DNA of 64,000 bases from Dirofilaria immitis (lineage: Eukaryota; Nematoda; Chromadorea; Rhabditida; Onchocercidae), in the NCBI GenBank assembly GCA_024305405.1, contig JAKNDB010000098.1, positions 3,653,501 to 3,717,500 of the forward strand. Direction: 5' to 3'. Under the pieces are notes generated by a model. It was not told the origin of the DNA, ran no database searches, and saw only the letters and a program-made list of their open reading frames with translations. The position numbers and the translations under genes were made by a program. Each line of letters begins with the position of its first letter. Within the stretch, counting starts at the first letter, position 1. Positions 25,250 to 39,610 of the stretch are shown here, piece by piece.

Positions 25250-26480
25250 CTGTTTTGTTTGTTATTGATAGAATATATATTATATATATAGTAAATTGAT
25301 TTTTCGGCATAAATGTTAATGACTTTTCGGCGTTAATTACTACTTTTGATTAGTTCGAATTTAATTTAAGCTATTTATTTATTATATTTTTTGAAATTAG
25401 TTGTCTGATTTTTGATCTGTTATAAATAAAAAATCAATACGATCAAAATAAATGTTCTATATGTATGTAATGAATGGCATAACAGAAGGCGATGAAGCAT
25501 TTGCTCATCGATATATATTCTCGATTTCTTTTGAATGATTCACTTTGTATCAGATAATAATTTTATCTTATCAATTTTGTTTTTTCAAATTTCGATTTGT
25601 TTATTTTCTGATCGATATTTTTATCGGATATGATCAAATTGAATTGATTTAAATTATTATTTAAATTTAAATACTTAATTTTTTTGTATATTTAATTTAT
25701 TTAAATATATATATATTGATTGGATAATATTTTATTATAAAAAGCAGAATGATGAAATTTTATCAATCGCTATGACGATTTTAGCAAAATGCTTAAGATA
25801 TGATACATTCATTGATATTGATTAATTGAATTTAATAAATTAATTAAATTTACAAAAATTTCACAACATAGTATTCAAATACCTTTCGATCAAATTCTGT
25901 TTCAATGAACTACTGTCTTTTCATTTTAATTATTAATTAAATTTCATTTCTTTTTATTTATAAATTTCGAATTCTATATTCAATTCTTATCATCGAAAAA
26001 AAAAATCAAATTAAAAAAAAACACAACGATTAGTTTGAAATGTAAGCTGTTGATCTTGTTTATTTAACCGATCTTTAATCTATTTCATCACTTGTGTTAT
26101 TTTCTAAAATTTATTTACACCAATTTATTTATTAATATATCTCTATCACAACTTTGATTATTTTATCATTTATTTGCTTTATCATTTATCATTTTCACTT
26201 TAATTCTGCAAAACTTCATTTAATTAATTGTTGGAAAATTTAAATCTGAGAAAAAAATTTTAAAAAAATTTCTTTTTAATTTTCATTTTAAAAATTGTTA
26301 TTACATTATCATAACATATGAGAGGAGAAGTATTGAAATATTTGTATCAATTTTATCATAATTTGTCATCGCTTTTTATCATCTTAATCTTATCTTGTTC
26401 TTATCATTTTATCATCATCAATTACTTGCCTGATTAAACATTACAGAATTTAACAAATGCTGTATGCATGCGTTAATATC
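25250..26480. other. Intergenic, upstream of the F-box gene
   Basis: AT-rich with no gene seen. 'TTTATCATTTATTTGCTTTA'-like ATTTATC repeats occupy 26150-26200 and 26340-26410. The F-box start codon follows at 26486 without an obvious TATA box. Confidence 0.4.
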
Positions 26481-26485
26481 AAAAA

Positions 26486-29400
26486 ATGAGGAAATATCGA
26501 TTAGTACGAGAAAATATGAATGTAACAGATTTACCGGATGAAATCATTGAACTAATCTGTTCATATATTTCACCCGTTCAGGTTTTTTCTTCTCGCTTCA
26601 CGTTTTCACGTAGAACCAGGAAATTATTTATTCCACCACGTTTGTTACGTTTGAAGTACTATGATTAATTCGAGAATAACTTGAACATAGATATTATGAT
26701 AATTCCATTCAAAATAAAAAAAAATATAAGAAGACTTTTGTATTCCTAAAATTATATCATTTATCATTAAATAGAATCTGATATCAATTGACAGTAATTT
26801 TTAAACCTAAATGTTTTATTTCTAACTTATACAAATTACTTCTTACTAAATTTAAATTGTTGGGAAATAAGCTTAGCTAAAATTATTGAACTTAGAAAGT
26901 TGCAATATTTTAAAACAATTTGTTGTTTTTTTTGATTATTTCAGTTATGTTTATCACGATGGAATATGGTTAGCAAAGGATTCAGCGATATGCTGCGACA
27001 GATCTATGCAAATCTTCATGAATTAAATACAATTACCGGACAGGATAGCAAATTTTTCGAACAATTTTGTTTACCTGAAGCTAATGAAAATAAAGTTAGT
27101 TCTTTTTAAAATATCTCACTTCTCTAAATAATTATGAAATCAAAAAAAAAAAGCAAATATGATATTTTATGGTAAATAATAATTCTAATTGATTATTCGA
27201 TTATCATTTTTTAATTTTTTTTATTTCAATTGTAATATATTCCGATTAACTTAAATGTTATTTGTGAAAGATAAATTAATTGATAAAGTTAAATTAATTG
27301 ATAAAAAAGAAAAGAAAAAGCAATTCTTTATTCATTCTAATACAATAAAATTAATTTAGAAGCTTATACAAAAGCTCAAAATTGTTATTCGAAATATTTT
27401 CCGCATATCAAAATGCTTATCATATCGGCAGGATTATTTTATACAGGTAGAAATTTTTGATAAACGCAAATAAATAGTCACATTTAATGATAAACTTTAG
27501 TGCGTTTTGAGATTTTTAATAGATTAAAATTATGAATATATGTCAAAATATAATATCCTAAAAGTAAATTTTTTCAGAAAAAAATAATTTTATGAGAAAA
27601 AGTTCGAAAAAAATGAAGCATTTTTTAAAAGATGAAAAAGTTAATACGAAGCTTGATAAAGTTTGATTATGAAAATAAATTCGTCCAAATCTAAAATAAT
27701 TCATTAACAATTAAAATTCTCGTAAGAAATTACCAATTACTTTTTGTTATTTCAGTTTTACAATATATCATTAAATTTAATCCAATTTTATTAATGCGAA
27801 AACTTCGTTTTCTTCATATATCACTGGGTGATAATTATGGTACTCTGAATTGCAATCATATACTTTGCGATTTTGCATTAGCTCGGTATGTTTCTTTCTA
27901 ATGTAAATTATAATTTTATTTAATCAATATTTGGTCATTGTAATTGTTAAAAAAAGTATTTTTTTAATGTTCTATAATTTTGTTTATGTTATTATAAAGA
28001 AAAATTGTTAGTTTTTTTGTGTGATTTACTTTTTCAGGATGGATTGATTTAGAAAATTGCTTAAATTATTTTATCTGCAGAAATTTTTTTTTATTTTTAG
28101 AAAATTTACCGACAAACTGAAATTTGTAGACTTATCAGTGACATTATCATCAGAGAAGGAAAAGTATATAACATGTTATAATTTTCAAAGGCTTATTCGT
28201 TTCTTAATGGAGATGACAGGAAATACTGCTGGTATGTTCTTATGCCTAGCTAATTTATGTAGGTGTGAATTTTTAGGTTTTTAATCAATAAACAAAAATA
28301 TAGCTTTAGTACTTAAATAAAATAAAAAAAAATCTGGTCATAAAAATAATCGAAAATGCATCTAACACACTGTTAAAATGCGTTTGTTTCCATTTTTTAT
28401 TATTTTTAAAATAAATAGTATTTCCGAATGAATTAAGAATAGATTTTTATTGAATTAAGAATTTTTATAATATTTAATTCATTGGAAAAATTTTCTTTTT
28501 CTAAAAGTATAAATCAAAATAAAGCATAATTTCCATATGATAAATATGGAAAATTAGATAAATTAAATTAATATAATTTTTGGAAAAAAATGTTTATTAT
28601 TTTCAGGAACATGGTCATTATGTCTTAAAGATAAAACTAAACGGGCACAAGGATGGTTTTGCCCATCGGAATTATCTTCTTATCGAGCTATTTCATTTAT
28701 TGCATATGTAAGAACAATACTGGAAATGGGCATATCACTTCATACATTGGAATTAGTTGATGAATTAAAAATGTCACCGTATATGATTGTTATGAAGAGA
28801 AGACGACGTTTCTTATATATGTATGATGAATATAAGGTAATAATAATTATACATTTAAAGTCATATAGATTATTCAAAATACAAAATTACATTAGATTCT
28901 TTCTATATTTTTGATTCAATATTGATTTACTTGATATATATTTCTATTGAAATATTAATTTGGAATTTAATTTTTGTATTACACACTTCATATTTTCTTG
29001 ATGTGCTTTAGTTATCTTATAAAATTGTTTTCAAACAAAATTATACTATCCATAAAATTGAAATTGATATAACTTTATTGCTTCATTATTTCTTTATCAT
29101 GATGAAGTATTAAAAATAATGGAAGGTTTGGATGACAATTCTTTTAATAATTTTAAGAATTTTTTTTCAGCAATGTAAAAATCTAATCATACGTTATGAT
29201 GTTGGAATTGTTGCACCAATGTTGCCAAATGTTGATGAGAAATATTGTCGACTACAACAAGTTGAAGTTATAGCTTCACATGTTCTTTATAAGGACGATT
29301 TCTTGAAGTATCTTTCATTAGCACCAAGTAAGTTTAATTGAATTAATAACTCAAGTGAAAGAAGTTTGAAATTGCTAAAGAGCAATCATTTTAGTTATTC

Positions 29401-29849
29401 TATAACAATTTATAGTAATAAAATAAAAATATTATCACTCGATCATACTGCAATCTACGTTTAGATAAAGTCTATGCACTCATATTGATAATCGAATTAT
29501 CTGTTTGAATCATTTATTATGATTTACATTTTAATACATTTTAATAACGTGGAAGTAGATTAAGCGTATATTAGATTACTTTCAGAGTTTTATATTTTGG
29601 TATTTCTATCAAATGAAATAATCGTAAGCGTAAGAAAATGAATAATTCGTATTTTATGATTATAGTGATTGCTTATCATCATTTTTAGATGTCAAAATTC
29701 TGCGCATTCTATTGCCATGTCATTGGACCGAACGAATGAAACGATGTACATTTGGATGTTTTCGTAACACTGATTTTGCATGTTTCATGGAATATGGATG
29801 GTCATCATTATCCTCTTATCTTCCTCATGCTAAACTTGTTTTTAGCTGA
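26486..29849 (+). CDS. F-box protein
   Basis: Probable substrate adaptor of an SCF ubiquitin ligase. Eight exons: 26486-26581, 26945-27094, 27360-27446, 27756-27885, 28101-28231, 28607-28836, 29171-29327 and 29689-29849 (TGA). The F-box spans the exon 1/2 join: VTDLPDEIIELICSYISPVQ then LCLSRWNMVSKGFSDML, with the usual LP-x-E-x-x..W..VSK-F pattern. The remaining ~330 residues (for example FVDLSVTLSSEKEK, CHWTERMKRCTFGCF) show no repeat or domain I recognise. Introns carry GT...TTTCAG/TTTTAG. From exon 4 to the stop all phases agree. The exon lengths sum to 1142, one short of a multiple of three. The deficit lies in exon 2 or 3 (a T5 run near 27053 is a candidate), because exon 3 joins exon 4 only when read as ...KMLIISAGLFYT. 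Expected length is ~380 residues. The exact F-box subfamily is not determined. Confidence 0.85.
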
Positions 29850-30913
29850 AAACTTTTCCTTGAAAAGTTGGATGCTATACAAAAAAAAATACTTATTGAT
29901 TTATTCTCTTTCCATTTATGCAAATTAAAATCCGCTATTTTACTGTATTATATTACTTCTGCTATTGTTAATAGCAAATCATTTATTTATTTATTTTTTT
30001 TTGAAGAATGCACTGTAAATACTAGTGATTTTTCATCTTATTTTTCAACAGTTTGGTTTAAGCATTATTATACTTATGATATATTTATCACAAACAATAT
30101 TCCATAGTGCTTTATTTTTAGCATATTTTATGTTTGAAATTTCCAAAATTAGTTAAAGATTCTGAAGAGAATTCTCTTGTTTAAATTGAAATTTCTGCAA
30201 TAGTTTTTACTAATTATTTCTTAAATTTGCAATTTCATTATTTCATATCTTTTCAATTCTATAAATGGCTGATCTCATATTTTCATGCACGGATGTTTAT
30301 TTTTATTTGATTCTATTCTGATAATTAAATTTTTACTATATATATTTGCATTTCCATGTTTGAAAATGTTTGTTCAAAGTACTTGAAAAATAATCAAAAT
30401 TTTTATGCAAAATTGTCTATGTAAAATATACCTTTCAAAATATTCATTTTATTTCTACATCATAAAATTATTTCTACATTGGATAAATGTTCCTTCCGTA
30501 CATTCTACAAAAGTTTCTTTTGTTGTAGAATTTTATCTTTTGCAATAAAATTCATTTCTATTCCTTCTTTCCTTTTACATAAGCCTAGATTTTACGTGTT
30601 GAAATTACGTTTCTAAAATTGCCAAATTTTATGATCATATATTTTTACGAGTATTCTTCGAGAATTTTATATTAGTTGACTTTTTCATTTTATATTATTT
30701 CTATTGCTACTAAAATTTTTTCTAAAAATTAACTTACCTTTCTCTTATATCGCAATACGCGTGAATAATTTTGACTTTTAATTTGAATATGCGCTATTTG
30801 TACTCTTTATATGCTTTGCTCAAGTAATTCAATTAGTTATCTTTTTATATCATGTTAATGATAAGATAATAAAATTATAGCATTAATTGATTTAATCAAA
30901 AGAAAAGTGTTCA
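29850..30913. other. F-box 3' flank, no gene seen
   Basis: AT-rich. A 79-codon frame at 29868-30107 starts 18 bases after the F-box stop codon, is Phe/Tyr-rich and has no supporting signal; it is most likely 3' UTR. Confidence 0.4.
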
Positions 30914-31207
30914 TTAAGCCTGGTTGGTACTTGGATCGGAAGGTATACTGATAATCTCAGGTATTGCAGACGTATTTTGTTTTTCAAACTAAAAATAAAA
31001 GTAATGAGGGAGTAAATGTTGTTAAGTTAGATTGATGGAAGAGTACCTGAGTTAATATTACTTAGATATTTTACAACACTACCATAAGATATGTTTATAT
31101 TTGAAATGATCATTAATTTATCACATATTAATGAGATATCAGCCACTTCATTTCTTCTCATCTCATCCAATTCGATCGGATAATTCGATTTCAAGCCGAT
31201 CGATCAT
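30914..31207 (-). CDS. Terminal exons of an unidentified minus-strand gene
   Basis: Last exon 30988-30914: after acceptor TATTTTTAG, 24 codons read FEKQNTSAIPEIISI then PSDPSTNQA and TAA. Preceding exon ends at 31047 (donor CAG|GTACTC) and reads back through NISYGSVVKYLSNINS, DISLICDKLMI and ELDEMRRNEVA. ATGs are at 31161 (in frame) and 31207 (a frame ending in LEIELSDRI that is offset by one). The composition is clearly protein-like against the AT-rich background. The join between the two exons is out of phase in the sequence as given, so either a base is wrong or a small exon is missed. I do not recognise the protein. Convergent with the F-box gene. Confidence 0.5.
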
Positions 31208-31570
31208 TCGATTTTATTTTTCAAAAAAAGAAAAAAGGATAATTACTCTTCTTTTAAGATATAAAATCGCTTGTAGTAGTAATTAAACGATTAAAGAAGT
31301 CAAGTGAATTTTTGTTATTTTTAATTTCCTTTTTATTCATAGTGATAAACAACTGATAGAGATAAATAATTGATGCATTTATAAATTTTATCTAAAACTT
31401 TTTGTTTGACACTTATGCTTGATGCACAAAGTTTTTTTATTTTCCAAAAGCATTGCATTATCATTCATATCTAAGATATTTTTACTTTGCAGTAACGATT
31501 ATTTTATTTATATTTATTAAAGTATACTGTAATAGTTCTATTTGATAATTTATTGCTAATTAGTCTTAAA

Positions 31571-31815
31571 TATATTTTTATTACTGTAACGTCATCATCA
31601 TCATCATCATCGTCGTAGTCCTAATTGTATTTTTATTACTGTAACATTATCGTTATCATCGAGAATTTAGTCTGTTAGCATGAATTCACTTTATTAAATA
31701 TATTTATATTACTGTAACATCATCATCATCATCATCGTAATCCTAATTGTATTTTTATTACTGTAGCATTATCGTTATCATCGAGAATTTAGTCTATTAG
31801 CATGAATTCATTTTA
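31571..31815. repeat. Tandem duplication, 128-bp unit, with (ATC)n
   Basis: Two copies beginning at 'ACTGTAAC(G/A)TCATCATC' (31583 and 31711) and sharing 'TTATCATCGAGAATTTAGTC'. The ATC microsatellite differs in length between the copies. Confidence 0.9.
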
Positions 31816-32114
31816 TAATTAAATCATTTCTTATTTTATTGTATTCTATATGTTTACATTTCGATTATTTAAAATTTTTAAACTTTCAAATATTTATTGC
31901 AAAAAAAAGAAAAGATATGATTATGTAATCATCGCATTTATAAATACCTAATTTATTATTTTACTAAATAATGATATGATTTTTAACAATGTTTGCTATC
32001 CATGTAATTCATACTTATTGAAATAATAATAATAATAATTAATTGATTTATATTTTGTTATTAAAATAATCAGGTAGTATTTTCATAAATTTGCATCTTC
32101 ACATATTTGGATAA

Positions 32115-32115
<1 letters not shown>

Positions 32116-32159
<44 letters not shown>
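32116..32159. repeat. (AT)n microsatellite
   Basis: About 20 uninterrupted AT units. Confidence 0.95.
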
Positions 32160-32165
<6 letters not shown>

Positions 32166-32256
32166 ATTATATGATAACAGGTTTAGATTTTTAATGATAA
32201 GAGCAATAAATTTATTGTAATCATTAAAACAATTCATCAACGATAATTAAACGTAG

Positions 32257-32470
32257 GATGATTTTTTGATAAGACACGAGATATGATAAAATAATTTTTT
32301 GATAAGTTATAAGATATGATAAGATGATATATTTTTTTGATAAGGTACAAGATATGATAAGATGCTTCGTTCGTAGATCATCGTTATGCCTAATTCGTAA
32401 ACCATTTCTGATATAAAAGATATATTTTTTGATAAGGTACGAGATATGATAAGATGTTTCATTCATAGAT
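32257..32470. repeat. Short tandem repeat 'ttttttgataaggtacgagatatgataag'
   Basis: The unit core GATATGATAAGATG preceded by TTTTTTGATAAG occurs four times (near 32264, 32297, 32335 and 32428). The last two copies share a longer block with 'cgt/cattcatagatca'. The minus-strand 80-codon ORF over it follows the repeat and is not considered a gene. Confidence 0.75.
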
Positions 32471-34414
32471 CAATGCATTAAAGAAGTGATATGCACGATA
32501 AGTTATTATTTGTTGAGCCCTTTCGTTTAAAACTTATCATTAGATAATTTCGTCTGACGTATCATAATTATTAGCTTCTCGCCATCTCATTCTTTTTTTC
32601 TTCATAAATTCATAATTTAAGAAATTTGTTCAATCTTTCAACATTCCACAAAGCTTGAAATATTTGCTTTAAAACCTGATATTTTGAAAACATTCTTTTA
32701 TCATTTATTATCATAAATGTATAGATTTTTTCATACTTGTTTTGTAATAAGTTTTAGACATTTCATATAACCTGTCAATTTATCGCTTATAGCAAAATTC
32801 ATAAATTTTAAATTTCATTAGGGATCATTTGTTCCGGTAGTGTTGTCTCTTTAAAAAGTTGAAAGGATGAAATAATCTATTTGTGATAAAATTTTGATAA
32901 TTTAATGAAATTAAATCGTAGATAAAAGCTCTTCTCTTACACAAGAAATGTTTATTAAAAATAAATTTCATGATAACAAGTTGCTTAATTTAAATGAAAA
33001 ATTTTTATAATTAATTTCATATCGGAAATGAAAAAAATTATGATTAAATTTATATGTTGTTGAAATTGCAAAAATGATTTATTATTTATTAACTTTAATT
33101 TAATTTTAAAACAAAACCGTATATACGATACAAAATATAAGCATAAGACATAATTGTTTTGTACGTTTATCATGTTAAATCGTTAATGATCAATAAATTA
33201 TAATTAAATTGGCATAATTTATATATAAATATAAAATATTAATTAATTACGAATTCTTCCCACAATACTATTCGTATAAAAATATTAATTAAAATATGAA
33301 TTCTTATAATATCATTCATATATAAATATAAAATATTAATTAAACATAAATTCGTGTGATAAGAATTATTTGAAATAAAAGATTTTTTGATAATTGAAAA
33401 TGATAATAAAATTAAATTTTCAATCATGCATTAATGCATGACTGCAAATTGCATGCGTTAACTATTACTGCATGCTAGCTTTAGCTATAAATGCTTATCA
33501 TGCAATCAATTAAAATATGATTGATTATCAAATTAATCTTCGATCTTCATACATTTTTATTTTCAAATTTTTTTCTATATGTTTGCTTTCAAAAATCTAT
33601 CAAAAATATTCGCTGATATGATATCATTCAACATATCAACATAATCATCTACAGTAATTATTCAAAAACTTTTCTTTTATAATTTCTATTAATTAAAATA
33701 AATTTTTCAATTTCAGCTGAAATTGACAATCAATCAGATGATGCAGCATATATTTTCGTCTATATGTTTCAGGATCCTTTTTTGTTTCTATTCGAGAATC
33801 CTTTTTTATTATATTATCACTTTATCAATTCCTATAAATGAATTCTTTTTTTAAATTTTCAATTATGCGAAAATTATTTTATTTTTCTTTTTTTTAATAA
33901 AGAAAATTAAAATTTTATCGAAAATTTTTACAATTTAGAAAAAGAAAAGATAACAAAAATTTTTTGTTAAAACTGATAAAAAGTTTGACAATTAAAATTT
34001 GTTCGTTTCTAAGGATTAACTGATAAATTAATAATTTAAATAGCAAGAATTTTTGAAAAGAAATAATTTCATTTTTCCGTTTTTTTTCTTTTTGTTTTCC
34101 TTCAATGAAATGTGATTTTTTTTTAATATAAAATGATCGGATGAGTGAAAACCGGACAGACATGAAAAATGAGCCGATAGATTGAAAAATGTTCGATGAG
34201 AGAAAATTTTGATATAAATGATGGCCGATAGATAGATATGCCATGTCTTGCTAAATTAACTTTCACTTACTACAAATGAATGAATATTATCCATTTTATG
34301 CATTTTATTCAGCGTTCTTGATGAAAAGTGAAAATATCAAAACTATAAAAAAATCTCATCAATTTTCTTATAATAATTAATCGCATATTTCGAAATTATC
34401 TGTGTTTTTTTCTT
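32471..34414. other. Noncoding AT-rich interval
   Basis: Includes a cluster of TGCATG/GCATGC words at 33424-33500 and a possible small exon at 33717-33841 (separate entry). Other ORFs here (33173-32985, 33427-33239, 34244-33915, minus) are Ile/Phe/Asn-rich chance frames. Confidence 0.4.
33717..33841 (+). other. Possible orphan terminal exon
   Basis: After a strong acceptor (CAATTTCAG) an open stretch reads EIDNQSDDAAYIFVYMFQDP and ends in TGA at 33839-33841. The first half looks coding; the second half (Phe/Leu-rich) does not. No partner exon is identified upstream, so it could belong to an alternative 3' end of a gene or be chance. Confidence 0.2.
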
Positions 34415-34690
34415 CAAATCAATCAATAATTCCTATCTTTCAACACTGTCTAAGTTATTTATCCGTAATAGTTGCAAATCAATCAATAATTCCTATCTTT
34501 CAACACTGTCCAAGTTATTCATCAGTAACAGTTGCAAATCAATCAATAATTCCTATCTTTCAACACTGTCTAAGTTATTCATTCGTAACAGTTGCAAAAC
34601 AATCAATAATTCCTATCTTTCAACACTGTCTAAGTTATTCATTCGTAACAGTTGCAAATCAATCAATAATTCCTATCTTTCAACACTATA
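34415..34690. repeat. 60-bp minisatellite, ~4.6 copies
   Basis: Unit starts CAAATCAATCAATAATTCCT and contains CTTTCAACACTGTC. Copies are nearly identical. As 60 is a multiple of three, a 101-codon frame (34402-34707, plus) runs through as a 20-residue repeat containing NQSIIPIFQHC. No splice or start context supports translation. Confidence 0.95.
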
Positions 34691-35062
34691 TTGCTGTTCA
34701 TTTATAATAGTTATAATTGATGATACTTTTTAGATGTATGGAAGAATGGTAAATAATTTTGCAAAAACAAAATCTTTATTTCTCATCTCTTTGCATAAAT
34801 TTTAATAATATGTATGTATATATTTTTCATTTATATGCATTCAATTTTTGTTGCTCTTATTTATAGGATAAAAAAAAAAAAAACGAAAGGAAATTTATAT
34901 GAAAGCGTAAAAATTTAGAATTTTGACATGAATGCAATCATGAATATGCAAGATGAGAAGAAAATGAAAAAGGCATTAATCAAGCGATTGATTAGCAGTG
35001 ATCGAAATTTGAATATTATTTCAAGCTTTAGATTAATCTCTTCGAAAATCCATCGAAATTGT

Positions 35063-36302
<1,240 letters not shown>

Positions 36303-36325
36303 CTTGCTATCTGCAAAAATATAAA
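36303..36325 (-). other. Probable trans-splice (SL) acceptor of the collagen mRNA
   Basis: TATATTTTTGCAG on the minus strand ends at 36311, only eight bases before the collagen ATG, with no coding exon visible upstream. In nematodes such an acceptor directly before the start codon usually marks spliced-leader addition. Inferred from position and consensus only. Confidence 0.55.
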
Positions 36326-38340
36326 AAAAAGTAATAACTGCAATTTTTAGCAAACAATAATTATGATAAATTCAACAGAATCACAGTGATAAATTCATCA
36401 TAATCAAATAATCAATGTCATCATATCATTAAGTTTTGTTCAAATTTCTGATTTAAAAAATCACAACTACAGATGATTATTCGTTTTTGATAAAAATTAC
36501 AATTACAAACGAATACAAAAACAAAAATGAAATTTAAAAATAATTTAATTAATCTTATCAGTAAAAATTTTTATCATATCAATCACTTTTTTTTCAAAAT
36601 ATCGGTGTTTTTTTCTTGAAATTTACTTTTCTTTCATAAAATATTACATTCGACAAATTTCCAATTGATTTGTTTGCAAAATTTTTTTAGAATAAAAAAA
36701 TTGATTATAAAGATTTTATCATAAAAATGATAAAATTTTATTGCTAATTTTGAATAAAATTAGCAATAAAAAATAGTCGAACAAATAGTTTAAAATTATA
36801 AATTAATATAAAAAATAAAAGAAAATTAAATTTAAATTATTCAAAGGAAATAATTGAAAAAAAAAACGATATATAATAAGTAAATGGCTGAAATAGAATT
36901 GAATACTAAAATTCTAACAAATGAATAATAAGAAATTAAAAATAAAATTAATTATTTTTAATTTTTACAACAAAAAGAAAACTGAAGAAATTGTGCAAAA
37001 ATTTTATTATTTTTAAAAATTAAACATTCAAAAATAGGAAAAAAGATAAAATTATAGTAATTAATATTTCGAAAAATGAAGCAAAAAAAATTTTTATTAC
37101 TTTCATATTAATTTTCAATAATTTTTTTCCATAATTTTTCTTCTCTCTTTTCTCAAACTAATTTAAAGATATTTGTCAAAAATGTTTTTGTCTTTTTTTT
37201 TTGCTTAAAAAAATTTAAAATTTTTCTTTCCAACAAATCTGATAAATTTGAAAATTTTTCAAACTTCCGTTAAAAATTTCAATAAATATTTAATTTTATT
37301 TTTAGAAAAAACGATTCATCAATATGTTTATCAATTTGCAATATTTTGTTTTTGTAATAATATTTGTTTAAGTTTATATATTTTTGTAAATTTTCAATGA
37401 ATTTGATAATAGATGATTGGTAGTTATCATAAAATATTACTGAATTATAGGATTGTTATCATGATAAAATGCTGAAATAATATTGTTGTCCTGAAATACG
37501 AAATGCTTGATCTGAATTTCATCTAAAATTAATTTTATCGCAAGTTTATTTATTTTACAATCCAGATAAGATTTATAGGTTGAATGTAATTTTTTTTTCA
37601 GAAACTTTCTGATAACAATTTCAGGATAACAAAATATTGATTAACTTAATATAAAATTTATGCAAAAAATCAATAATATTTAAATACTAAGGCGACAAAA
37701 ATGAAAAACAGAATTTGCGAATAATATTTGTTAATAATATTCGCGAATAAATTTAATGACAAAAGAACGAACGAAAACAAACGAATTCTGATAAGAGAAA
37801 TGATTCGAAATGATAAAATGAGCATAAAAAAAAAAAAAAACTTTTCTAAAAATCTCATACTTGCAAGATATTGAACATTATTACAAAACTGAAAATAATA
37901 GTAAATGATTTACAAGAAATTTAATTTCTTTCTTTCTTTTCTTTTACGATTACAAGGTCGTTTTGTTTATTTTTTTCTTTTCTCTTATTTTATTAGACAA
38001 TAAAAGTTTATGCGAATTTTCGGTTATTTTTGTTTTCCATCGTAATAATAACAGAAAAATTGTTATAATTTAAATCGCTATAATTTGATCGTTAAATTTT
38101 TCCTTCTCACATTATAATATTTTTAATGAATAAATGGTAATGAAATTTTGGAATGGATGAATTTTTTACTTAAAAAAATTAAAATTTTATGGAAATGATA
38201 TTTGAAAAAAAAGAAAAGATGGCAAGGAAATGCTAATTTTAATTTTATTATCAAATTAAAAAGAAAAAGAAAGAAATGAAATTGAAATTTTTATGGAAGG
38301 AAAAATTTTTATAATAAAAGGAAAGTTTTTTGAGAATAAA
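36326..38340. other. Very AT-rich upstream region of the collagen gene
   Basis: Almost pure A/T with runs of A and T; no exon seen. The minus ORF at 37858-37670 is Phe/Leu-rich and not supported. Confidence 0.45.
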
Positions 38341-38344
38341 TATG

Positions 38345-38450
38345 GAATATACGGAATACGGTAAACGTAGTATCAATACGGAATGCGGTAAACAAATGTA
38401 GTAATGATACGGAATACGATAAACTTAGCAATGATACGGTGAAAATCGTT
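38345..38450. repeat. Short repeat 'atacggaatacggtaaac'
   Basis: ATACGGAATACGGTAAAC and variants occur three times about 40-45 bases apart (38350, 38377, 38419), with a partial fourth (GATACGGTGAAA, 38434). Confidence 0.8.
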
Positions 38451-38454
38451 ATAT

Positions 38455-38720
38455 TCTTGTAGTAGTTGTTGTTGTTGCATTATATCATATTTGCCAACAA
38501 TGGCGCAACGAGCTATTTTTATATGCTTCCCATTTATATCATGGGTATACACACCTACCTACCTGTCGAGAAAGCTGCGATCGTTAAGGTGTGACGAGTT
38601 TTGCCTCCATAATGTCGCTTTTGTTAACTGTTACTCATTAATAGTAACGAAGGTATTCTCTGGAAATAGAGAAAAAAAAACGTTTGATGTAATATCTCAC
38701 CTGAATATTTTGTCTTCTCT
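38455..38720. promoter_or_regulatory. Compositionally balanced island, possible regulatory region
   Basis: ~265 bases with far more G+C than either flank, including 'ACCTACCTACCTGTCGAGAA' and 'GTTAAGGTGTGACGAG'. An 89-codon plus frame (38491-38760) covers it, but has no family match or clear splice context. It lies 2.2 kb upstream of the collagen start, so a distal control element or unrecognised exon is possible. Confidence 0.25.
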
Positions 38721-38744
38721 GCATCTACTTATCATATATCATGA

Positions 38745-39190
38745 ACGCATGCAAGTTTGATAGGAATTGGAATGCAATTTATCATCATCATCATTAATCA
38801 TCATCTTCATCATCAAAATATTATTACCGCCTTCATCAATATAATCACTATCATTATCATCATCACTCATCACTATCAATTTTATTTCTGCATCCGTATA
38901 TTAAATATATGCAAGTTTGATAAAAATACAACATATTACTATAATCATAATCATTATTATTGTCAATATTATCAATGCAATTGTCACTATCATTATCATT
39001 ATCATTATTATTACTGTTATCATTATCATCCATGTAATATAATAGATATTCATGTATTAAATGCATGGAAGTTTGTAAAAATTGAAATGCAATTAATCAT
39101 TATCATCATAATCACTATTATTATTTACTACTGTTGCTAATATAGTTATTATCATCATCATCATTATCATCATTGTTAGTTATTGCTGAC
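38745..39190. repeat. ~155-bp degenerate tandem repeat with ATC/ATT microsatellite
   Basis: Three units each begin 'atgcaagtttgata..aattg.aatgcaatt' (38750, 38910, 39063) followed by TCATCATTATCATTATTATT-type sequence. ORFs on both strands are His/Tyr/Ile or Asp/Asn repeats. Confidence 0.75.
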
Positions 39191-39566
39191 AACGCAATCA
39201 TTACTATTATTATTATTATCATTATCATTATTCATTTAATGTGTAATATAGCTGAAATTAACAAATGAAATAGCAATGACAATAATCGAAGTATCATGAT
39301 GTATTGGAAAGAATTTGTGATTGATAAATTTTTCTCATTAACTAATAAAAATTTTCTTATTGTAAAAACCGGATTTAATGCTCATTTTTAACAGCATTAC
39401 TTAAATTTCAAAATTTATTGAAATATCTCTTTCCTTCCTTCGTTTCACCTTCATTTTCTATTTCTTTCAACAAAAAAAAAAAAGGAAAGAGAAAGGAAAA
39501 AATTTCGTTTTTTTTTAAACAGAAAAATGGCATGAAAGGACAAATATTTTTCAAAAGTATATATTT

Positions 39567-39574
<8 letters not shown>

Positions 39575-39606
<32 letters not shown>
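39575..39606. repeat. (TA)n microsatellite
   Basis: About 15 uninterrupted TA units. Confidence 0.95.

Positions 39607-39610
<4 letters not shown>

Noticed and set aside
24404..25310. Several ORFs of 60-160 codons on both strands
   Set aside because: All are translations of CA/TACA repeats (poly His-Thr-Tyr or Cys-Val).
28726..28914. ORF starting inside F-box exon 6 as a separate gene
   Set aside because: Exon 6 begins at 28607 in the same frame and ends at a good donor at 28836; the remainder is intron.
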